Part shown: positions 19,281 to 27,622 of the stretch, piece by piece
Position numbering within the stretch: the first letter of the stretch is position 1
Layout of the letters: each line of letters begins with the position of its first letter
Assembly (NCBI GenBank): GCA_963733845.1
Contig: CAVTEM010000002.1
Location: forward strand, 1-64,000
DNA: 64,000 nt
Source of the DNA: DATFQE01 sp963733845
Lineage (GTDB): Bacteria > Actinomycetota > Thermoleophilia > Gaiellales > Gaiellaceae
Direction of reading: 5' to 3'
Program-made: the position numbers and the translations under genes
The notes under the pieces: model-generated
Told to the model about the DNA's origin: nothing
The model's input: only the letters and a program-made list of their open reading frames with translations
The model's database searches: none

Positions 19281-19549
19281 CGGGTCACTCCGAACGGCGT
19301 CGCCGCGACCAGCGTGTGGGACTGATCGCCGATCGACAACGTTGCCGACTCGGCGCCATCCTCCTCGAGCCAGGCAACGACGAGCTCGACGACGGACATC
19401 ACCGAGCGGGATTCCCACTCGGACTCGACACGAACCTCGTTGCGTGACCAGTCGAACCGGATGGACCCCTGGTCGAAGAGCTTCGCAAGACGCCGGATGA
19501 GGGCTGGAGCGCCGGCGGCGTCTGCGACCGAGACTCGGATGTCCACCAT
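19277..19549 (-). CDS. Small hypothetical protein coupled to the kinase
   Basis: This 90-residue protein starts at ATG 19549, chosen because GGGAGGACC precedes it; the ATG at 19606 lacks a site. The sequence alternates helix and strand (ALIRRLAKLFDQGSIRFDWS, then MSVVELVVAWLEEDGAESAT, then LSIGDQSHTLVAA) with no membrane segment. It overlaps the kinase start by 4 nt, which suggests stoichiometric expression and perhaps a regulatory subunit or adaptor. I do not recognise the family. Confidence 0.6.
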   Translation of the reverse strand: MVDIRVSVADAAGAPALIRRLAKLFDQGSIRFDWSRNEVRVESEWESRSVMSVVELVVAWLEEDGAESATLSIGDQSHTLVAATPFGVTR

Positions 19550-19798
19550 CGGTCCTCCCAGCTTCTTCGCCGACCGGGCGCTTGAGGTCGGCAAGTACTG
19601 CTCCAACCTGTCTGCTGAGGATGGACCTTCGGCGGAATCGGTTGCTTTGATCCGCCTTGGTGTGCCGCGCCGAAGGTTGTGGCGCAGCCGCGGGACGATA
19701 GCAGGTCGGCCGAAAATCGGGTCTTCGCGTCCGAGGAACCTGCGTTACAATCGCGTGTCGCTCACCGAGGTGCAGCAGACGATCCTGATCCTTCTGAG

Positions 19799-20438
19799 AT
19801 GGACGAGAGCGAGCTTCATCTCCGCGTCCTGATTGCAAACGAGAGGCGCGACCGGCTCGAGCTCCTCGCGCAGGTCGTGACAGCGCTCGGACACGAAGTA
19901 ATCGCCCGCGAGATCTACGTCAGGGAAGTCGGCGCGGCGACCGAAAGGGAACGGCCCGACGTGGCGCTCGTCGGCCTCGGGCTGAGCTCGGAGCACGCCC
20001 TCGATCTGATCGCGGAGATCGTCCGCGAAGCCTCCTGCCCCGTCATCGCGTTGCTGACCGCGAAGGATCCCGGATACGTTCGCGAAGCGGCGAAGCGCGG
20101 CGTCTTCGCCTACATCGTCGACGGGGATCCCGACGAGCTCCAAAGCGCCATCGACATCACCCTGCAGCGGTTCGCGGAGTATCAAAGCCTCCAGGGGGCC
20201 TTCGGCCGGCGGGCGCTGATCGAGCAGGCGAAGGGGATCCTCATGGCTCGGCACTCGATCGACGCCGGGCGCGGCCTTCGAGATGCTGCGAGATCACTCA
20301 CAACACAACGGCCGGAAAGTGGTCGACGTCGCGCAGGCGATCGTCGACAGCCATCTCCTGCTGCTGACTCCCGTGCCCGGAAGGGAATCCCGAGCCGGGA
20401 TCGTGAGGCGCGTCTCTAGCGCTCCGCCGGTCGGGTAG
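19799..20438 (+). CDS. ANTAR-domain antiterminator response regulator, one frameshift
   Basis: Residues ~8-120 are receiver-like (LRVLIANERRDRLELLAQVV, then PDVALVGLGLSSEHALDLI), with the usual phospho-Asp region reading VGLGL rather than a DxxxP motif. This suggests a pseudo-receiver. Residues ~145-200 form an ANTAR domain: ALIEQAKGILMARHSIDA, then after a frameshift near 20272 AFEMLRDHSQHNGRKVVDVA and SHLLL. ANTAR proteins bind paired RNA hairpins in nascent leaders and prevent termination. It is divergent from the kinase/90-residue pair. A TACAAT hexamer at ~19745 could be its -10 box. Its stop at 20438 overlaps the convergent kinase by 23 bp. Confidence 0.75.
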
Positions 20439-21957
20439 GTGACGCCTCCCGCCCGGCGCGAGAGCCTGCCGCCGCGACCGGGAGCGTCACGAGGAAGGTC
20501 GACCCCTTGCCGGGCTCGGACTCGACCGAGATGGATCCTCCCATCCGGTGCACGAGCTCCCGCGTGATGTAGAGGCCCAGACCGCTGCCGCTGACGCCGC
20601 GCGTCATGTTCGCGTCGGCGCGATAGAACTTCTCGAAGATCCGGCCCTGCTCGGACGGCGCGATCCCGAGGCCCTGGTCGCGAACGACGATGCGCACGTG
20701 TTCGTCATCGTCCCACGCCTCGACCTCGATTCGACCGCCGGCCGGCGAGTACTTGACGGCGTTTGCGACCAGGTTCACGAGTACCTGCCGCAGCTTGTCG
20801 CGGTCGGCCGCGACCGGCGACAGCGACGGCGTCACGTTCAGCTCGAGCGCCAGCCGCTCGTCCGCCTGCACTCTGACACCCGCGATCGCCTCCGCGGCGA
20901 GCTCGCCGACGTCGACGTGCTCCGTCGCCAGCTCGAGCTCCGGGGACTCGAGCCTTGACGCAAGCAGGATGTCCTCGACCATCCGCGCCAGCCGATCCGA
21001 CTGCTCGGAGACGAGATCGAGCAGCTGCCGGGAGACCTCGTGGCCGAGGTCGACGTCGTCGCGGAGGAGCGTCTTCGCAGCGCCGTGCACCGCGGCGAGC
21101 GGGGTACGGAGCTCGTGCGAGACGGTCGCGATGAAGTCGGCCTTCAGCTGCTCCAGCCGGCGCTCCTCGGTGAGGTCGTGGAACGCGTAGACGGTTCCTT
21201 CGGCGAAGCCAACCGCTCGGATCGACAGCCAGACCTCGCGTCCGGCGACCTCGATCGGCACGGTCGTCGCCCGCGCGCTCGACGAGGCGGGGTCGCTCGC
21301 GGCGCCGAGCGAGTCGGCGACAGCCGACCACCCCGGGATCGCCTCGCGGAGCGGGCGACCGACCACGGCGTCGCACTCCAGTCCGGTGATCGCCGCCGCG
21401 GCCGGGTTCCAGAGCTGGACGATTCCGGCATCGTCGACGAGGACGACTCCGTCGGCGATCGACCCGATCACGCGCGCGGCCTGAGCCTGCTCGTGCGCCT
21501 GGCGATAGAGCCGGTCGCGTTCCTCGGCCAGGCGGAGCCGCTCGAGCGCGTGCGCGATGCTCGCGGCGACCGCCTCGAGCAGCGCGGCCTCCGCCTCGTC
21601 GAAACGCTCGTCGTGCAGCCGGGCGACGCCGACCACGCCGCGAACGGTCGCAGCCGAAAACGGAGCGAGGACGAGCGCTCTCGCCCCGACCGTCAGCAGG
21701 TTGGGCCCGGCGGAAAGCTGCGGGACCTCTCCTCCCCGGTCGAGCACACCCTGGGCCGGCAGGCGCTCCGCCTCGCCGGGCCGGAGCCCGTAGGCCCCGA
21801 CGATGCCCGGACGGCGACCGTCCTCCGGAGCGAGCACGAAGGCGATCTCCGCCTCGAACGCCTCGCACAGCTCGGCCGTCACGAGGTCGCCGAGCTCCGC
21901 CTCCGTCCGGGCGCGGTTCACGAGCGTGACGATCTGCGCGCGCCGCGCCGCCTCCAC
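20416..21957 (-). CDS. GAF-PAS sensor histidine kinase
   Basis: The frame has a GAF domain (residues ~10-160: AFEAEIAFVLAPEDGRRPGI) and a PAS domain (~180-290: IADGVVLVDDAGIVQLWNPA, then FAEGTVYAFHDLTEE). HisKA follows (DFIATVSHELRTPLAAVHGA), then HATPase (NLVANAVKYSP, VRDQGLGIAP, GVSGSGLGLYI). No transmembrane segments are seen, so it probably senses a cytoplasmic signal. GTG 21957 is my start choice. CTG 21972 and frames extending further up overlap the FIST gene, and no good ribosome-binding site decides it. It lies just downstream of the FIST protein on the same strand, so the FIST sensor may supply its input. Confidence 0.8.
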   Translation of the reverse strand: MEAARRAQIVTLVNRARTEAELGDLVTAELCEAFEAEIAFVLAPEDGRRPGIVGAYGLRPGEAERLPAQGVLDRGGEVPQLSAGPNLLTVGARALVLAPFSAATVRGVVGVARLHDERFDEAEAALLEAVAASIAHALERLRLAEERDRLYRQAHEQAQAARVIGSIADGVVLVDDAGIVQLWNPAAAAITGLECDAVVGRPLREAIPGWSAVADSLGAASDPASSSARATTVPIEVAGREVWLSIRAVGFAEGTVYAFHDLTEERRLEQLKADFIATVSHELRTPLAAVHGAAKTLLRDDVDLGHEVSRQLLDLVSEQSDRLARMVEDILLASRLESPELELATEHVDVGELAAEAIAGVRVQADERLALELNVTPSLSPVAADRDKLRQVLVNLVANAVKYSPAGGRIEVEAWDDDEHVRIVVRDQGLGIAPSEQGRIFEKFYRADANMTRGVSGSGLGLYITRELVHRMGGSISVESEPGKGSTFLVTLPVAAAGSRAGREASPTRPAER

Positions 21958-21985
21958 GAAGCGGCGCCGCAGTTCCCCTCGGCCG

Positions 21986-23158
21986 TCAGTCCGGGGTGCC
22001 GAAGGCAGCGACGACAACACTGTGGTTTCGATCCCCCTTCGCCCCACGCACCCTGCCGATCTCACCGCGTGTAAACGCCCCTGCGAGGCACGGGGCGGGA
22101 TCGCCGAAGGCAGCGGTGAGGGCCTCGAGCTCACGCTCCGCGAGCGCGCTGCCGAACCACGCGCTGCGGGCCGCGCAGTCGAAGACGAGCGCGGCGTCGG
22201 CCGGCCCCGCCAGCTGCGAGACGGCGTCTTCGACGGCCGCCCGCGCGCTCACGACGATCGTCGCGGCGCTCTGCTCGCAGATCTCGACGGCCGCGTTGCG
22301 CTCGATGCGCGTCGCGCAGACGAGTGCCCCGTCACCGCGGCGAGCGCGGAGATACCGCGGGCGAATAGCGCCGCTGAGCTCCGGCTCGGCGAGCGGGTGC
22401 ACCATCGCGAGCGCCTGGAACTCGTCGTCGCCGACGTCGGCGCCGTCGACCCCTAGCCTCTCGAAATACACCTCCTGCGCGGGCCGGCCGTCGAGCTGGA
22501 TGACGTTGGGGCCGTCCGAGCGGGTCACGATCGACGGTGCTCCGCGCGGAACGCAGCCGTGCGCGATCCCGACGCCGATCGGCGTGTTGCTGCTGATCGC
22601 GACGGCGACGACCCCATCCGACAGCGCGCGGCCGTCGGCGAAGCGGGCCCGCGCTTCACCTCCCGCCGCTCCGCCTGCGAGAGGAATCGTTCCGCCGGCG
22701 ACCGCGTACGCGCCGGCGACGATCTCCGCCTGGTCGCCGGCCTCCGAGTCGACGAACAGCAGCACGATCCCATGCGGAGCTTCGTCGATCGACGCCAGGG
22801 CCTTCGCGGTCGCCTCGCGCCCGGCGGCGCGTGGGTCGCCGCTCTCCGAACTGCCGACTCCCGTTTGCAGGGACGCCGAGAATGCGATCGCCGAGCAGCC
22901 GGTGTCGACCAGGCCGTTGGAGCCGATGGCTGCCGTCCCCGTCATGCCCGCGACAGAGGCGCCGGCTGCGCTCTCCTGCGCCTCGGCTGCGACGGCGTCG
23001 GGATCTGCGTCCCCGGCCGGGAAGACCAGCACGAGCCCGGGCTCGCGGCCGAGTTCCGCTATCGCGCGCTCGACGGCCTCGGCACAGGGCCGCGAGCCGA
23101 CAGCTGACGCCGAGCCGGCCACACGCTCACGGATGTCGGTTCTGGCTGCTGGGGACAT
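21986..23158 (-). CDS. FIST-domain sensory protein
   Basis: A 390-residue protein with FIST_N (residues ~30-200: GLVLVFPAGDADPDAVAAEA, then GIVLLFVDSEAGDQAEIVAG, then GGTIPLAGGAAGG) and FIST_C (~215-370: GRPAQEVYFERLG, then ALVFDCAARSAWFG, then CLAGAFTRGEIG). FIST domains are thought to bind small ligands, perhaps amino acids, upstream of signal-transduction modules. It has no signal peptide. Its stop lies ~30 bp before the start of the GAF-PAS kinase, so the two are very likely an operon pairing a ligand sensor with a kinase. Confidence 0.85.
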   Translation of the reverse strand: MSPAARTDIRERVAGSASAVGSRPCAEAVERAIAELGREPGLVLVFPAGDADPDAVAAEAQESAAGASVAGMTGTAAIGSNGLVDTGCSAIAFSASLQTGVGSSESGDPRAAGREATAKALASIDEAPHGIVLLFVDSEAGDQAEIVAGAYAVAGGTIPLAGGAAGGEARARFADGRALSDGVVAVAISSNTPIGVGIAHGCVPRGAPSIVTRSDGPNVIQLDGRPAQEVYFERLGVDGADVGDDEFQALAMVHPLAEPELSGAIRPRYLRARRGDGALVCATRIERNAAVEICEQSAATIVVSARAAVEDAVSQLAGPADAALVFDCAARSAWFGSALAERELEALTAAFGDPAPCLAGAFTRGEIGRVRGAKGDRNHSVVVAAFGTPD

Positions 23159-23251
23159 GCCGCAGGCTCCGGAGAGGGGGAACGTACCTAGAAGCTATCG
23201 CCACTTTCGCGCAGACCGAAACCACACACCCGCCTGCGTCGTTACTCCCAT

Positions 23252-24160
23252 ATGCGGCCCAGACGACTCGGAGTGCTCGCGGCGCTGGCAGTCGCGCTCG
23301 CGTTTCCTGTTGCGGCGACGGCGGACGACGCGCCGTTCGTCGGTTGGAGCGCGCTCCTGCCGGGGCTCTCGCTGTCGTACGACCCATCCAGCCCAGACGA
23401 CTGCAGCGCCGGCCGCGTCCAATGTGTCGACAAGACGGTTCGCGAGATGACGCGCCGCTTCGACGCGCTCGCGTCCTCGTGCGACCACAACGCGATCTTC
23501 GCGCTCACCTACCTGCGCGTCACGGAGGAGTACCGGCGCACGGTCGAGGGGCCGTTCTTCGACGACACGCGGTTCGTCAACTACGAGGACACGCTGTTCG
23601 CGCACTACTACTTCGCGGCCTTCGACGCGTGGGCGGCAGGGCGGATCGAGCAGGTCCCGCCGGCGTGGCGGGTCGCGTTCGACGCTGCGAGGGCACGCGC
23701 AGTCTCGGCCATCGGGGACCTGCTGCTCGGGATCAACGCGCACGTGCAGCGCGATCTGCCGCTCGTCCTCTATGCCGCGGGGATCGTCCGCCCGGACGGC
23801 ACCAGCCGGAAGCTCGACCACGACCGGGTCAACATCATCCTCAACCGCGTCCAGGACGACATCCTGGCGGAGATCGCGCGCCGCTTCGACCCGACCGTCG
23901 ACGACACCGACCTGCCGACGACCCTCGACGGCTTTGCGCTGTTCCAGTTGCTCGCGGGGTGGCGAGAGAAGGCGTGGCGGAACGCCGAGCTCCTCGCGGC
24001 CGCGCCGACGCCCGCGGCGAGGGAGCTGGTCGTCGCGGCGATCGAGCAGGACGCGGCGCTGGAGGCTCGTGCGATCGTGGCGGCGACGGGCTATTTGCCG
24101 CTCCTGGGCGGCGGTGCTGCGCGCGGCGCGTTCTGCGCCGTCCACCACGACGACCCGTAG
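23252..24160 (+). CDS. Secreted DUF5995-like protein
   Basis: This 302-residue exported protein has the signal peptide VLAALAVALAFPVAATA. The mature part is helical, with conserved-looking patches MTRRFDALASSCDHNAIFAL, FFDDTRFVNYEDTLFAHYYF, LLLGINAHVQRDLPLVLYAA and SRKLDHDRVNIILNRV, which resemble the DUF5995 family as I remember it. The buried His residues in ASSCDH, GINAHV and KLDHD could bind a metal, but this is inference. The gene is divergent from the FIST gene (93 bp apart). Function is unknown. Confidence 0.65.
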   Translation: MRPRRLGVLAALAVALAFPVAATADDAPFVGWSALLPGLSLSYDPSSPDDCSAGRVQCVDKTVREMTRRFDALASSCDHNAIFALTYLRVTEEYRRTVEGPFFDDTRFVNYEDTLFAHYYFAAFDAWAAGRIEQVPPAWRVAFDAARARAVSAIGDLLLGINAHVQRDLPLVLYAAGIVRPDGTSRKLDHDRVNIILNRVQDDILAEIARRFDPTVDDTDLPTTLDGFALFQLLAGWREKAWRNAELLAAAPTPAARELVVAAIEQDAALEARAIVAATGYLPLLGGGAARGAFCAVHHDDP

Positions 24161-24279
24161 TCGTGGCCTGACTGATTAGCGATTCAGCGATTCGAATCGG
24201 TCGCCGCAATCCGGCGGTAGAGCGCGCGCGGTAGGTCCGGGTGCTTTCGCAGACCGCGCGCTGAAGGGGAGGTAGCCGC

Positions 24280-25008
24280 ATGAAAGTCTTCGCCCGCACA
24301 TTGGCTCTCGGCGGGGTCGTCGCCCTGCTCGCCGCGCTCTCGGCCACACCGGCCGGCGCGCGCTTTCAGGAGCCGCCCACGGTCGACATCCACTCGGCCG
24401 CGCTGCTCGCGCCCGACGGGCGGTCGATCAACGTCAACGTTCTCGCCTCGTGCCCGGAGCGCTGGACCGTCGTCCAGGCCGTCGTCCGCGTGTCGCAGCC
24501 GAGCGGCTCCGGGCAGGCGTCGTTCCCGCTGACCTGCATCAAGTCCGTGCGCTCGTTCTGGATCAGCGTCCCGGCCAGCATCGGCTCGTTCCAGCTCGGC
24601 AGCGCCCAGGTGACCGCGTCTGTCGTGATCCAGCGCGGGAAGACCGCCCGCGCCGACGACTCGCAGATCGTGACCGTGGATCCGACCGTTCTCGTCGAGC
24701 TCGGGGAGAGCGCGCAAATCCTGGACGGCGGTGCCGCTGTGCTCCTGGACGTCACCGTCGCATGCCCGGTCGGGACGACCGGTCGCGAGTCCGGGCTCGT
24801 CGTCTCGCAGGCGGGTCGCGTGATGGGAACCGGTCGGTACACGCCTATCTGCGACGGCTCGCGCCACACCTTCACGGTGCGCGTCCAGGCTTCCCAGGGC
24901 GTCTACGAGCTGGGGATCGCGCAGGCGCTCACGTTCGCCGACGTCGAGTTCGGCGGTCAGGTGTTCTCGGGCGTGGACGACGACGGGGCGCTCGACCTCG
25001 TGACGTAG
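24280..25008 (+). CDS. Secreted protein with two tandem beta domains
   Basis: A 242-residue exported protein with the signal peptide VVALLAALSATPAGA. The mature part contains two related ~95-residue domains. Domain 1 has NVNVLASCPERWTVVQAVV, then FPLTCIKSVRSFWISVPAS, then FQLGSAQVTASVV. Domain 2 has VLLDVTVACPVGTTGRESGL, then YTPICDGSRHTFTVRVQAS, then YELGIAQALTFADV. Each keeps two cysteines at matching positions, likely a disulphide. This is an Ig-like duplication; the ligand is unknown. A GGGGAGG site precedes the start. A perfect 12-bp palindrome (CGATTCGAATCG) lies ~85 bp upstream at 24187. Confidence 0.65.
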   Translation: MKVFARTLALGGVVALLAALSATPAGARFQEPPTVDIHSAALLAPDGRSINVNVLASCPERWTVVQAVVRVSQPSGSGQASFPLTCIKSVRSFWISVPASIGSFQLGSAQVTASVVIQRGKTARADDSQIVTVDPTVLVELGESAQILDGGAAVLLDVTVACPVGTTGRESGLVVSQAGRVMGTGRYTPICDGSRHTFTVRVQASQGVYELGIAQALTFADVEFGGQVFSGVDDDGALDLVT

Positions 25009-25054
25009 CGAGGCGCCCTGGCCGCGAGCGCGCCGGTCTTCCCTCGTTCGGGGG

Positions 25055-25309
25055 ATGTGCGCCGTCCGATCCGGATGGATAGTTGGCTGCATCCCCTTCG
25101 CCGCATACCCACAGTCCCGCTTCCAGCCGTGCCCCAGGTGCGGGGCTTCGGTCGAGTCGGCGCGGACGGCGGCACACAAGTGCGACGACGAGCGTCTGAT
25201 CGCCCTGGCGATCGACCGCGAGATCGTCCGGTTCGGCCCACAGTTCGCGGCCTGGCTCGCCTCCCCGACGGGACGCTTCGCGGTGTGGCTCGCCGAGCGC
25301 ACACGCTAG
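25055..25309 (+). CDS. Small zinc-ribbon protein
   Basis: An 84-residue frame whose last ~60 residues look genuine: QPCPRCGASVESARTAAHKC (two CxxC-type ligands plus a later Cys/His), then CDDERLIALAIDREIVRFG and FAAWLASPTGRFAVWLAERT. The zinc-finger-plus-helix layout recurs in actinobacterial small proteins of unknown role. The N-terminal ~25 residues are less convincing, so the start could be shifted. Confidence 0.5.
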   Translation: MCAVRSGWIVGCIPFAAYPQSRFQPCPRCGASVESARTAAHKCDDERLIALAIDREIVRFGPQFAAWLASPTGRFAVWLAERTR

Positions 25310-25386
25310 GCGCTTCCAGCGTTTACGGCACGGGGTCGACGGCTAGGATCGGGGCGAAGGGACAACGACCCCCGGAAGGAGGAATC

Positions 25387-25863
25387 ATGGCTGTCCAGCC
25401 GATTCCGGAGGGCTACCAGACCCTCGCCCCCTCGCTGATCGTCGACGGAGCGACCGAGGCGATCGACTTCTACAAGCGCGCCTTCGGCGCCACCGACCGC
25501 GGCGTGATGAACGGGCCGGACGGGAAGGTCGCGCACGCCGAGCTGCAGATCGGCGACTCGGTGCTGATGCTCGCCGACCCGTTCCCGATGCAGAACGCCA
25601 AGGCGCCGACCGAGCTCGGCGGGACCACCGTCTCGATCTTCATGTACGTCGAGGACGTGGACGCCGTCTTCAAGCAGGCGATCGACGCGGGCGCAACCTC
25701 GACGATGGAGCCCGACGACATGTTCTGGGGCGACCGCTTCGGCGCGCTGATGGACCCGTTCGGGCACGCGTGGGCGATCGCGACGCACGTCGAGGACCTC
25801 TCCGAGGAGGAGATGCGCGAACGCGGTGAGAAGGCGATGGCCGAGATGGCCTCGCAGACCTAG
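25387..25863 (+). CDS. VOC-family (PhnB-like) glyoxalase/dioxygenase-fold protein
   Basis: A 158-residue VOC protein with a strong site (GGAAGGAGGA) before ATG 25387. It has the PhnB-type opening LAPSLIVDGATEAIDFYKRA, then AHAELQIGDSVLMLADPFPM, then FMYVEDVDAVFKQAIDAGA and the closing RFGALMDPFGHAWAIATHVE. PhnB-like VOC proteins are often annotated as glyoxalases, but their metal ligands and substrates vary. It is apparently monocistronic, or the first gene of the run with the methyltransferase 48 bp downstream. Confidence 0.8.
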   Translation: MAVQPIPEGYQTLAPSLIVDGATEAIDFYKRAFGATDRGVMNGPDGKVAHAELQIGDSVLMLADPFPMQNAKAPTELGGTTVSIFMYVEDVDAVFKQAIDAGATSTMEPDDMFWGDRFGALMDPFGHAWAIATHVEDLSEEEMRERGEKAMAEMASQT

Positions 25864-25911
25864 GTTCGACGAACTCGAGCTCTTCGCCAGGCGAGGCAGT
25901 AGCCTCGCCTG

Positions 25912-26972
25912 GTGGAGCTCTCCGCAAGCCTCGGGATCGCGCTCGAGCCGGGGGCGGCCTTCGACGTCGTCGTGGACGAGGTGCGGCTCGGACTCGAGCG
26001 GATCGGCCTGGAGCTCGACGAGGACCGAGTCACCGAGGCGGGCATCGAGGTCGGGCAGGTCGTCGCTTGGGAGCGCGGCACGAGAATCGCGCTGCGCTGG
26101 TGGCCGGCGCCCTGGCAGCCGGACACCGTCACGGACGTCGAGCTGCGGTTCGAGGCGGACCGGCGCGGAACGCAGGTCACGCTCGCGCACACGGGCTGGG
26201 CCGAAGCCGTCGGTGACGAGACCACGGAGCTCGCCGGCTGGTTCGCGGGCGAGGTGCTCGCGCCGCTGCTCCGCTCCACCGCGCCGGCCGCGTTCGGCGA
26301 CTGGCTCACCGACCGAGTCGCCCGGCGGCCCGCGGGCGCGCAGGCTCGCGAGACCTACCGCAATCCGCTCTACCACCTGCCGAACTTCGCCGTGCTGCTC
26401 GAGGAGCTCGCGCTCGGGCCTGAAGACTTCCTGCTCGAGGTCGGCTGCGGCGGCGGCGCCTTCCTGCACCGGGCGCTCGAGAGCGGCTGCCGCGCCGCGG
26501 CCGTCGACCACAGCCCCGAGATGGTGCGGCTCGCCCGCGAGGTGAACGAGGAGGCGGTCGCGGCCGGGCGGCTCGAGGTCGTCCGGGCCAGCGCGGACGA
26601 CCTGCCGTTCGACGCCGACCGCTTCACGGCCGCCGCGATGACCGGCGTGCTCGGCTTCCTGCCCGACCCGGTGGCAGCGCTCCGCGAGATCCGCCGCACG
26701 CTCGCTCCCGGCGGCCGGCTCGCCGTGCTCGGCTGCGACCCCGAGCTGCGCGGCACGCCGGGCGCGCCCGAGCCGATGGCCTCGCGCCTGCGCTTCTACG
26801 ACACGGCGCAGCTGCGCCGGCTCGGGGAGGACGCAGGCTTCGACGACGTCCGCGTCGAGCTGCGTACGCTCGGCCGCGAGGCCGAGGAGGCAGGGCATTC
26901 CCGGAGGAGCACCTGGAGCTGTTCAGCAGCGGGCCGGGCGCGCGCTTCCTGTTCGCGCGGAAGGGCCCGTGA
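25912..26972 (+). CDS. SAM-dependent methyltransferase with N-terminal START-like domain, frameshift near the end
   Basis: Residues 1-140 (GTG 25912) resemble an SRPBCC/AHSA1 ligand-binding domain (WWPAPWQPDTVTDVELRFEA, then TQVTLAHTGWAEA). Residues ~165-330 are a class I methyltransferase: motif I LLEVGCGGGAFLHRAL, the acidic loop in AAVDHSPEMVRLA, and EIRRTLAPGGRLAVLG. A shift near 26895 restores the expected ending FPEEHLELFSSGPGARFLFA, whose TGA at 26970-26972 overlaps the GTG of the phosphatase gene. The fusion suggests a hydrophobic small-molecule or lipid substrate. That is inference. Confidence 0.75.
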
Positions 26973-27427
26973 CGGAGGCGCCGCCGGGCGCGTACTGGGT
27001 GCGGCCGGGCCGGCTGCTCGCAGGCGCGTACCCCCGCGAGCTCGAGCGCATTCGCGAAGCGGGCGTCACGCTCTTCCTCGACCTCACCGAGGAGGGCGAA
27101 TACGGCCTCCCGCCCTACGCCACGCTCCTCGACGGAGCGACCCGCGCAGTCCGGCAGGCGGTTCCGGACTTCTCCTGCCCGGCGCCGGAGCGGATGACCG
27201 AGATCCTCGACCTGCTCGACGCGGAGCTCGCGGCCGGGAGCGTCGTCTACGTCCACTGCTACGGCGGGGTCGGCCGAACCGGGACGGTCGTGGGGTGCTG
27301 GCTCGTGCGCCACGGGGCGACGGGCGAGGGGGCGCTCGAGGAGATCGCCCGGCTCCGCGGCGGGCCGGCGCCCGAGACCGCCGAGCAGCGCGAGCTGATC
27401 CGGTCCTGGGCGGAAGTCGGCCGGTGA
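26969..27427 (+). CDS. Dual-specificity/tyrosine phosphatase-like protein
   Basis: This 152-residue protein carries the Cys-dependent phosphatase loop HCYGGVGRTG (HCx5R plus T/S) at residues ~92-101, preceded by VTLFLDLTEEGEYGLPPYA with the usual general-acid region. It starts at GTG 26969, which overlaps the methyltransferase stop (GTGA), so the two are translationally coupled. The size matches small DSP-like phosphatases acting on phosphotyrosine or phosphoinositides; the target is unknown. Confidence 0.8.
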   Translation: MTEAPPGAYWVRPGRLLAGAYPRELERIREAGVTLFLDLTEEGEYGLPPYATLLDGATRAVRQAVPDFSCPAPERMTEILDLLDAELAAGSVVYVHCYGGVGRTGTVVGCWLVRHGATGEGALEEIARLRGGPAPETAEQRELIRSWAEVGR

Positions 27428-27591
27428 GTCCCTCGATCGAGGGATGCGCCTCCGTGGTGCGTCGGACGCCGCACGCCGCGGCACAGGTCGACATCCCTGC
27501 AAATCGTAGGAATACTGTGAAGAAGTAGCTCCGGGAGCGGCCCCGCGGGTCTTCGAAGAAAGGGGCCACTCCTGCTTCAAGCGCAGACCAA

Positions 27592-27621
27592 GGCAACCTC
27601 CGGTTTGTGGAGGGTGTTGCC
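27592..27621 (+). promoter_or_regulatory. Hairpin burying the ribosome-binding site of the GGDEF/HD-GYP gene
   Basis: GGCAACCTCC (27592-27601) can pair with GGAGGGTGTTGCC (27609-27621) around a 7-nt loop. GGCAAC pairs with GTTGCC and CCTCC with GGAGG. The GGAGGG ribosome-binding site is on the 3' arm, 8 nt before the GTG at 27623. Sequestration could make translation conditional, for example as an expression platform. I could not match the upstream 100 nt to the c-di-GMP-I riboswitch consensus. Confidence 0.5.
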
Positions 27622-27622
27622 C

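Noticed and set aside
24180..24215. tRNA T-arm-like GATTCGAATCGG
   Set aside because: No acceptor stem, D-arm or anticodon arm could be folded around it; it is better described as a palindrome.
27430..27600. c-di-GMP-I riboswitch before the GGDEF/HD-GYP gene
   Set aside because: A terminal hairpin is present, but the characteristic GGGCAAACC and GACGCAAAGC core segments are not visible, so only the hairpin is annotated.
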